64,000 nucleotides of DNA from an uncultured Paracoccaceae bacterium (lineage in GTDB: Bacteria > Pseudomonadota > Alphaproteobacteria > Rhodobacterales > Rhodobacteraceae), in the NCBI GenBank assembly GCA_947488605.1, contig CANKZJ010000010.1, positions 22,608 to 86,607 of the forward strand. Reading direction: 5' to 3'. The position numbers were made by a program, and so were the translations under genes. The notes beneath the pieces are model-generated. The model saw only the letters and a list, made by a program, of their open reading frames with translations. It ran no database searches and was not told the origin of the DNA. Shown in pieces: positions 35,201-42,600 of this stretch; position 1 is the first letter of the stretch; each line of letters begins with the position of its first letter.

Positions 35201-38200
35201 CTATGACCAGTTGATTGCTGATCTGAACGCGCGTGATCTGATCCCGACACGTATTTTACACGGCTGGATGATCACCAGCGACGATAGCTTCCGCCCCGGG
35301 TCCAGCTTTTTCCACCGGGTGCAGGAACAAGGGTTCTACAGTTTGTTTTTCCTCGCCCAAGCCATCGGCGGCGAGGATTTACCCGGCAACATCCACATGA
35401 CCGTGTTAAGCAACGGTGCAGCACAGCATAAAGACGAAGCACTGCCATACCCCGAAAAAGCCACGCTCGCAGGCCCTGCGCGGGTCATTCCGCGCGAGTT
35501 TCCGCATATGACCGTGGCAACGCTGGATCTGGTGTTACCCGGCTCGACAGGTCGCAAAAGACGCGGGCTAGCAAAGGCGGACAGTGACCAGTTGGTCAAT
35601 CATATCCTAGAGGATGCACTAGCCGAACCCGGCAATGGCACGGCCCTTGTGCGCGGTGGTAAGCGGTTTGCGTTGACTTACAAACCCGCTGATTTGGCGG
35701 CGCAACCGACCGGCACCGTACCTGTTCTAAAGGACAATGGCGTTTACCTGATCACAGGCGGTTTGGGCGGTATCGGCCTGACCCTGGCGGAAGCTCTGAT
35801 CAAAGAATGTGGCGCGCGGATCGTGTTGCTGTCGCGCAATGGCCTGCCGCCACGCGATGAATGGTATAACACCCTCAAGAACGTTGCACCCAACGCATCA
35901 CTTGCGCGCCGCATCAAGGCCGTACAGCGGTTAGAGGCGTTGGGCGGTGAAATTCTGTCTGTTGCCGCAGATGTCAGCAACGTCGAAGAGATTCGTGATG
36001 CACGTGCTGAGGTTGAAGCGGCCTTTGGCCCGATCAACGGCGTGATCCATGCCGCAGGCCACGTCGACGATGCACCGATCATGGCCAAAGATGTGACCAG
36101 CATTGAAGATGTCTTTGCGCCTAAAATCCACGGCACACAGGTACTGGACGAGGTGTTCCCTGACGGCGATCTGGATTGGCTGGTGGTCTTTGGGTCCAGC
36201 TCTACTGCGACCGCACCGATTGGTCAGGTCGATTATGTCGCGGCGAACGAATACCTCAACGCTTATGCGAAATCGCGCAGTGGTGACAAAACCACAGTGC
36301 GGTCAATCAACTGGGGCATCTGGGCTGATGTGGGCATGGCCGCTGACGCGATGGAAGTGCGTACCGGTGCGACTGCACCTGCCGAAGTCACTGATGTCAG
36401 TGCACCTATGCTGGATCATGCGACATTTAGCCGGGCGGGCGCGCGGGTCTTTACAGCGTCTTACACGGTCAAAGACCGCTGGTTCTTGGACGAACACCGC
36501 ACCAAGGCAGGGGATGCGCTGGTCCCCGGTACTGGCTATCTTGAAATGGCGGCGCAAGCCCTGCACGAGATGGGCGAAAACGCCGCGTTTGAAATTCGCG
36601 ATCTCTATTTCCTGCGCCCCTTTGCGGTTGGCGACGACAGTTCGGTGGACCTGCGGTTAAGCCTGCCGCGCAGTGATGCAGGTTATGATTTCCTGGTCGA
36701 GAGCGGTGTCGACGGCGGGTTCTCCGAGAACGCGCAGGCCAGCTTGCAAATTCTGCCAATGGGTGCGCCTGCACCACTGGATGTGTCAGCTATTGCTGCG
36801 CGTTGTGCGGCACCTATCGAGGCAGGTGATCTGGGTTGGATCGCATCCCCGCAAGAGGCACATCTGAAATTTGGCCCGCGCTGGCGTGTGCTGCAATCGA
36901 CCGCTTTTGGCGACGGTGAAGGACTGGCGAAATTGAGCTTGCCGGAGGCTGCCGCGCACGATCCTGCCGCGGGCTACCGCCTGCATCCCGGCATGATGGA
37001 TTTGGCGACGGGCTGGGCGATGAAACTGATCGAGGGCTATGAAGCGCAGCACCTATGGGTGCCGGTGTCCTATAGATCGGTCAAGGTTTACGCCCCATTG
37101 CCCGCGCAAATTGTCAGCTGGGTGCGCAACGCGCGTGACAACACCGCAGACGCGGATATTGCCAGCTTTGACATCACGCTGGCGGCCCCAGACGGCACCG
37201 TTTGCGTTGAGATCACAGGCTTTTCCATCCGGCAAATGGCCGAACTCGCGGGTTTTGGTGCGCAAGAGGCCGCAAAGACGACCCAAGCCGAAGACGAGGC
37301 CGCGCGCCCACTGTCGCCCGCCGAAGAACGCCTGCGTCACAACCTGTCACAAGGTATTCGTGCCGAAGAGGGGGCGGACCTGTTCCTGCGTGCGCTGATC
37401 AGTCCGCACAGTCAAATCATCCTGTCGTCACTTGATCTGGACGCCCTGATTGCGCAGGCTGGACAGAACGATGATGACGACGGCGAAGACGGTCAGAAAT
37501 TCTCGCGTCCTCAGCTGGATAGTGATTTTGTGAAACCCGAAGGCGCTATCGAAGAGCGCCTTGCCGGGTTCTGGCAGGACCTGTTGGGCGTTGATCAAAT
37601 CGGCGCTGAAGACAGCTTTTTCGACCTTGGCGGGCATTCGTTGATTGCGGTGCGTCTATTTGCGCAGATCCGCAAAGCGTTTGCCGTCGATTTCCCGATC
37701 TCTGTGTTGTTTGAGGCCCCAACGATCCGCAAATGTGCCGAATTGATCGCCGCGCGCGGTGTCACGATCGAAGGCGAAGAAGCCCCAGCTGATGCACCCA
37801 AAGCACCAACGCGCCGCTTTACGCATCTGGTCCAGATGCATCAGGGCGAAGGGGGGCGTAAACCGCCGTTCTTCCTTGTTGCAGGCATGTTCGGTAACGT
37901 GTTGAACCTGCGCCATCTGGCGCATCTGATTGGCAGCGACAGACCCTTCTTTGGTCTGCAAGCACGCGGCCTTTTGGGGGACGAAGAACCGCACCGCACA
38001 ATCGAGGCCGCAGCGACCGACTACATTGCTGAGATGCGGCAAGTGCAGCCGCATGGACCGTATCACTTGGGTGGTTTTTCGGGTGGCGGGATCACCGCCT
38101 ACGAGATTGCGCAACAATTGCACGCACAAGGCGAAGAGATCGCAGCGCTTGTGATGCTTGACGCGCCTTTACCGATCCGGCCCACGATGGGCAAAGGCGA

Positions 38201-38660
38201 CCGTTTGCGCACCAAATTGCAGGACATCCAGCGCGGCGGCCCGAAATATCTGATCGATTGGGTCAAATCCCGCGTCGCTTGGGAAATCGAAAAGAGGCAA
38301 GGCCGTGAAGAGACCGCCGATGAGGGCCAGCAGTTCCACAATCTGGCCATTCAGGATGCCTTTATGGAAAGCATCAACGCCTATCAGGTGAAACCATGGG
38401 ACGGCACGCTGGCGCTGTTCCGTCCGCCTTTGGTTCCGAAATGGACCGTTGGCGACCGTTTGATCAGTGACGAACGCATCTACTTATATCCTGACAACGA
38501 CTGGACGCGGTTCGCGCCGCATATCGAGGTTTTCGAGGTTCCTGGCGATCATGACAGTATGGTGTTGGAACCCAATGTGCGCGTCCTTGCCGCGCGGATC
38601 AGGCGCTATCTCGAGCGTCCCGTTGCGACCCAACCCGTGTTCAAAGAAGCCGCGGAATAA
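32229..38660 (+). CDS. Type I polyketide synthase, KS-AT-KR-DH-ACP-TE
   Basis: A 2143-residue single-module synthase (ATG 32229; a GTG at 32217 would add four residues). KS 15-440 has the Cys186-His322-His362 triad (ACSTSL, ECHGTGT, KTNIGHLD). AT 538-825 has Ser635 in GHSLGEY and VAGHSRM in place of the usual HAFH. The KR structural part is 925-1170 and the KR catalytic part 1172-1365, with TGGLGGIG, a VDD B-type-like motif and the Tyr of DYVAANEYL. DH 1397-1670 has His1423 and the LHPGMMD Asp. The ACP has Ser1804 in DLGGHSL. The TE has Ser1951 in GFSGGG and His2108. DH after KR is not the textbook order. The thioesterase implies product release here. The stop is directly followed by the GT2 start. 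Confidence 0.93.
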   Translation: MSLDLTKADIAETDIAIVGMAAHLPGSDTVDAYWDNLKNGIESIRHHSKEALLASGEAAHRMNRPDYVPASAPLQGYQNFDTEFFGLSAKEAAIMDPQHRRFLEVSWEALENAGHMPEHAKGPIGVFAGCGMGSYFYFNICSNPKLVDNVGLFLLRHTGNDKDFLSTRLSHILDLKGPSVNVQTACSTSLVATHYATQALLSGECDTALAGGVTIEFPQDRGYIFKEGEVLSPDGHCHAFDHRAQGTVFGSGAGVVVMRRLKDAIADGDHIWAVIKGTAVNNDGAAKAGYLAPSVDGQAEAIAEAQMIADTPADTIDYIECHGTGTYLGDPIEVAALTQAFSETTDEVGFCRIGSVKTNIGHLDTAAGVASLIKASLALHHKQIPASLGYEKPNPSIDFETSPFKVNDTLTDWVSHKGPRRAGVNSLGVGGTNAHVVLQEAPDLPPSDASDWPFQILTVSGRSKAALDANSAALAAHLRANPDQNLADVAWTLQKGRRAFERRRVVVAETHEEAAAQLEKNDPRRAFSHTALGDDPDYVFMFPGGGTQYTGMGRDLYETEPVFAEWMDKGLEILQSKLDFDIHAVWLPEPGHEEAAEALLTQPSVQLPLIVIVEYALAQLWMNWDVKPTALTGHSLGEYTAACLSGVMSFEDCIGLVYLRGSLLDKVPGGGMMAVGLPVDQLVPLLGDDLDLAAVNAPSLSVATGARAPLDALEAQLKAKEIDCQRIPVDVAGHSRMLDPILKDFGDYLRSITLNPPQIPFTSNSNGALITAEQAQDPDYWVNHLRGTVYFADCLTTLATPERVFIEVGPGKALSSLAGQHDDISANQVISSLRHPKDEIADDAYFLAMLGRLWAVGGTFDWAQIWGDARRLRVPLPTYAFQHAAYFIEPGTVTADETSEWLTRAETPENWGYRAAWLPRYAACDVDVTGDLSEAEKQTWLVFADDAGLTDAVAKRLRDAGHAVVTVHPGDTFSRDGEGGYFIAPERGRESYDQLIADLNARDLIPTRILHGWMITSDDSFRPGSSFFHRVQEQGFYSLFFLAQAIGGEDLPGNIHMTVLSNGAAQHKDEALPYPEKATLAGPARVIPREFPHMTVATLDLVLPGSTGRKRRGLAKADSDQLVNHILEDALAEPGNGTALVRGGKRFALTYKPADLAAQPTGTVPVLKDNGVYLITGGLGGIGLTLAEALIKECGARIVLLSRNGLPPRDEWYNTLKNVAPNASLARRIKAVQRLEALGGEILSVAADVSNVEEIRDARAEVEAAFGPINGVIHAAGHVDDAPIMAKDVTSIEDVFAPKIHGTQVLDEVFPDGDLDWLVVFGSSSTATAPIGQVDYVAANEYLNAYAKSRSGDKTTVRSINWGIWADVGMAADAMEVRTGATAPAEVTDVSAPMLDHATFSRAGARVFTASYTVKDRWFLDEHRTKAGDALVPGTGYLEMAAQALHEMGENAAFEIRDLYFLRPFAVGDDSSVDLRLSLPRSDAGYDFLVESGVDGGFSENAQASLQILPMGAPAPLDVSAIAARCAAPIEAGDLGWIASPQEAHLKFGPRWRVLQSTAFGDGEGLAKLSLPEAAAHDPAAGYRLHPGMMDLATGWAMKLIEGYEAQHLWVPVSYRSVKVYAPLPAQIVSWVRNARDNTADADIASFDITLAAPDGTVCVEITGFSIRQMAELAGFGAQEAAKTTQAEDEAARPLSPAEERLRHNLSQGIRAEEGADLFLRALISPHSQIILSSLDLDALIAQAGQNDDDDGEDGQKFSRPQLDSDFVKPEGAIEERLAGFWQDLLGVDQIGAEDSFFDLGGHSLIAVRLFAQIRKAFAVDFPISVLFEAPTIRKCAELIAARGVTIEGEEAPADAPKAPTRRFTHLVQMHQGEGGRKPPFFLVAGMFGNVLNLRHLAHLIGSDRPFFGLQARGLLGDEEPHRTIEAAATDYIAEMRQVQPHGPYHLGGFSGGGITAYEIAQQLHAQGEEIAALVMLDAPLPIRPTMGKGDRLRTKLQDIQRGGPKYLIDWVKSRVAWEIEKRQGREETADEGQQFHNLAIQDAFMESINAYQVKPWDGTLALFRPPLVPKWTVGDRLISDERIYLYPDNDWTRFAPHIEVFEVPGDHDSMVLEPNVRVLAARIRRYLERPVATQPVFKEAAE

Positions 38661-39650
38661 ATGTCTGATCCACGTATCCTGACCATCGTGCTGAACTACA
38701 AAACGGCCGATATGACGCTTAAGGCCGCCGCCGCTGCCCGTGTCGCAATGGCGGGCCTGCCCGGAGAGATCGTTATCGTCGATAACGACAGCCAGGATGG
38801 ATCGTTCGAGGCAATGACCGCAGATGTCACCGCGCAAGGCTGGACCGACACACGCGTTATCCAGTCAGGCCGCAATGGCGGCTACGGCGCCGGCAACAAC
38901 GTCGGCATCAGGGCGGGCATGGCAGATGGAAGCAGGCCGGATTACGTCTATATCCTGAATTCTGACGCTTTTCCCAAACCTGACGCGATCCGCGTGCTTT
39001 ATGATCACTTGAACACGACCCCAAGTACCGGGTTTGCGGGCAGTTACATCGAAGGCGAAGACGAGGTGCAGCACCTCACGACCTTCCGCTTCCCCTCGAT
39101 CTGGAGCGAACTTGAGGGTGCGATCAAATTCGGACCCGTCAGCAGGTTACTGAAATCCCATCACGTTCCACGTGAGTTGTCCCAGACAGCACGGGTTGAT
39201 TGGCTGGCCGGGGCATCTGTGATGATGCGGCAGGACGTGCTGGATGAAATTGGCCTCTTTGACGAGACGTTTTTCCTCTATTTCGAGGAAACCGACCTGT
39301 GTTTGCGAGCTGCCAAAGCTGGGCATCAGGTTATGTTTCTTGCGGGGAGTGTGGTCACGCATCTTGGCTCTGTCTCGACCGGCTTAAAAGAATGGATACG
39401 CGTTCCAGATTACTGGTTCGACTCGCGCTTGCATTACTTTACCAAGAACCACGGGCGCGTTTATGCGGCGTGTGCTACACTTCTGCATCTGGTTGGGGGT
39501 GGTTTGCATTTGATGCGCTGCAAACTGACAGGCAAGTCCCACGATGGCGCACCGCATTTCTTGCGCACGATGGCTCGCCATGACGCCGCATCGCTCTTTA
39601 AGTCTCAGCGTGGGCAGCCTGTTCAGGCGCGTCCGCAAATCGGAGAATAA
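38661..39650 (+). CDS. Glycosyltransferase family 2, rhamnosyltransferase-like
   Basis: A 329-residue GT-A enzyme starting ILTIVLNYKTADMTLKAA, with EIVIVDNDSQDGSFEAM, NGGYGAGNNVGIRAG and the donor metal motif in YILNSDAFPKPDA. The base region WLAGASVMMRQDVLDEIGLF and DETFFLYFEETDLCLRAAKAG is typical of dTDP-rhamnose-type transferases. A hydrophobic segment (VYAACATLLHLVGGGLHLM) is near the C-terminus. It starts on the base after the PKS stop and ends three bases before the NRPS start, so it is an integral part of that pathway. Linking the PKS/NRPS product to a sugar is the obvious inference; the rmlABCD genes here could supply dTDP-rhamnose. Confidence 0.88.
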   Translation: MSDPRILTIVLNYKTADMTLKAAAAARVAMAGLPGEIVIVDNDSQDGSFEAMTADVTAQGWTDTRVIQSGRNGGYGAGNNVGIRAGMADGSRPDYVYILNSDAFPKPDAIRVLYDHLNTTPSTGFAGSYIEGEDEVQHLTTFRFPSIWSELEGAIKFGPVSRLLKSHHVPRELSQTARVDWLAGASVMMRQDVLDEIGLFDETFFLYFEETDLCLRAAKAGHQVMFLAGSVVTHLGSVSTGLKEWIRVPDYWFDSRLHYFTKNHGRVYAACATLLHLVGGGLHLMRCKLTGKSHDGAPHFLRTMARHDAASLFKSQRGQPVQARPQIGE

Positions 39651-39653
39651 ATT

Positions 39654-42600
39654 ATGTCTTCTTTCCGCGCCGTCATTATCGGCAATGAATCCCTCGCCAT
39701 TCAATGCGGTGAGATGCTGCGCGACGCGGGTCACACGCTTGCCGCCGTTGTCACGCGCAATCCAAGTGTCGCCGACTGGGCAGAGGCTGCGGGTGTCATC
39801 GTGGTATCGTCTGATGCTGATTTGACGACAGCACTTTATGGTGTCCAATGCGACTGGCTGTTGTCCATCGCCAACCTTGATATTATCCCCGAGGCGGTGC
39901 TGACGCTGCCGACCCGCGGTGCGGTGAATTTCCATGATGGTCCTCTTCCGCGTTACGCTGGTCTGAACGCCCCTGTCTGGGCCTTGCTGGCTGGCGAAAT
40001 CGAATATGGCATTAGCTGGCATATGATTGCTGGTGGCGTCGACGAAGGCGGTTTGTTGGCACAAAGTTTCTTTGATGTGTCCCCTGACGAAACCGTCCTC
40101 AGCCTGAATGCCAAATGCTATGCTGCCGCCATCGACAGCTTTGAAAACGTGATTGGGAAATTGGAAAGCGACATACCGGCGGTCACGGCCCAAGATCTGT
40201 CCAAGCAAACCTATTTTGCCAAGAACGACCGCCCGGAAAACGCAGGGCAGATCCATTTTGACAAGACCGCGCATGAAATCACCCGCTTGGTGCGCGCCCT
40301 TGATCATGGTGATTATTTCAATCCGTTGACCTGCCCCAAGTTTGAGGCTGCAGGCGGCGTGTTTCTTGTCGGCAAGGCGGTCGCGGGCACATTGGCCTCG
40401 GAGGCCCCGGCAGGCACCGTGCTTGAGGTCGGCGAGGACAGCATCACAATTGCTACGGCAACGGCGCCCGTCACCGTGCGGGCTTTGCGCACGTCCTCTG
40501 GTGGTCCGGTTACACCTGCCGAGATTGCCAGCGTCGGCGATGTGATGCCGCAGCCCAAAGATACCACAGACCTGTCCGTGGCCCTAAAAGCATCGTTCAA
40601 ACACAAGCCCAAGTGGCGCAAAGCGCTTGGCAAGATCAAGCCAGCAACGCTGCCTCTCGTTGATATGCATGCCAAGTCCGCAGAGGTGATCACACTTCCA
40701 CTGCTAGGCGCCCCACAAGATTTGATCGCGGCCTTGCAGGCCTTGGGTGATGCGTTGTCAGAGGACCCAGTCACACTTGCCATGAAGGTCACACATGATC
40801 ACCCCGGTTACCTGACCGACTGGGTGCCCGTGTGCGCAGAAGATGATTTTGCCGAGATCAAAAGCCGCGGGCCATTTGCCGCAGACCTTCTGGCGCGGAC
40901 GCCAAGCGGGGTCAGTATGCCTGCATTGGGCGTGTCAGACGCGGGTCTTGTCCCCGGCACAGCCCTTACTGTCGCCGGCAACGCGTTGCTTGCTGATACG
41001 GGCAAGATCAGCGCGGCAGCCGCCCAACTTATGGCGGACCGGCTAAACCATATGGCCGCACAAATCGCCAACGGCGAAGCTGCGACCGTTCTGCCCGATG
41101 CCGAGCGCCAAACCGTGCTGCACGACTGGAACGCCACTGCGACGGAGTTCCCCGCTGATCTGTGCATCCATCAGGCCTTTGAGGCGCAAGTTCTGCGCAC
41201 CCCTGACGCAGAGGCGCTTGCATTCGAGGGTGAAAGCCTGACCTATGCCGACCTTAATACCCGCGCCAACGCTCTGGCCCATCTGCTGCGTGACAAAGGC
41301 GTCGGGCCTGATGCAATCGTCGGGCTGCATCTGCACCGATCATCCGCTTTGCTTATTGGTGCCTTGGCGATCATGAAAGCAGGCGGTGCCTATCTGCCGA
41401 TGGATCCTGCCTATCCGGCGGACCGCACGGCACTTTATATCGCGGACAGTGGCACCAAAGTCATCGTCACAGACAGCGCATTAGCTGCGGATCTGCCACA
41501 AACTGATGCCGAGATAGTATTGGTTGATCAACTGCCCGCCGCGACCGAGACCGGAAATCCCGACAGCGGGGTCACCAGCGCGCATATGGCCTATATGATC
41601 TATACGTCGGGTTCGACCGGTAAACCCAAAGGCGTGATGGTCGAACACCGGAATGTCGCGAATTTCTTTACCGGAATGGACGACCGGATTTCGCATGAAC
41701 CACCCGGTGTATGGATGGCCGTCACATCGCTGTCGTTCGATATCTCGGTGCTGGAGCTTTTCTGGACGCTCGCGCGTGGTTTTAAACTGGTTATATCTGG
41801 TGATGAAAACCGCGCCCTGGTTGCCGGTGATGGTGCGGCGCCAGGCGTTGGGATGGATTTCAGCCTGTTTTACTGGGGCAACGATGATGGTGTCGGACGC
41901 GACAAATACCGGTCCTTGCTGGAAGGCGCACAATTTGCCGACAAAAACGGGTTCTGTGCCGTGTGGACACCGGAGCGGCATTTCCATGCTTTCGGCGGTC
42001 CGTACCCGAACCCTTCTGTAACCGGCGCCGCTGTTGCGGCCGTTACCCAAAATCTCGCCGTGCGTGCAGGGTCGTGCGTCGCACCTTTGCACCATACCGC
42101 GCGTATTGCCGAAGAATGGGCCGTTATTGATAACCTGACGAATGGTCAGACCGGGCTTGCCATCGCTTCTGGCTGGCAACCCGATGACTTTGTGCTGCGG
42201 CCCGAAAACACACCGCCCAAGAACAAACCGGCGATGTTTGATGCGATCCGCGATCTGCGCAAACTCTGGGCTGGTGAAACGGTCGAATTTGCCCGCGCGA
42301 ATGGTGAAATGCACGGTGTCGTCACGCAACCGCGCCCTGTGTCGAAGAAGCTTAACGTTTGGGTCACGACAGCGGGCAATCCTGAAACGTGGAAAGAGGC
42401 AGGCACGAACGGCTGCAATGTCCTGACCCATTTGCTAGGGCAATCTGTGGATGAGGTCGCCGAAAAGATCGTGATTTATCATGATGCTTTGCGCGCCGCA
42501 GGCCATAACCCGGATGACTTTACCGTGACGCTGATGCTGCACAGTTTTCTGTCTGACACCCGCGACCATGCCCGCGAAATTGCGCGCGAACCGATGAAAG

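Noticed and set aside
39384..40307. 307-residue minus-strand open frame
   Set aside because: It lies antisense to the GT2 and NRPS genes, has no family motif and mirrors their codon bias; it is a shadow frame.
39654..40560. A separate methionyl-tRNA formyltransferase gene
   Set aside because: The formyltransferase frame continues without stop into the adenylation domain, so it is a domain of the NRPS-like protein.
41481..42431. 316-residue minus-strand open frame inside the NRPS gene
   Set aside because: Antisense to the adenylation and monooxygenase domains, rich in Arg/His/Cys, no recognisable fold.
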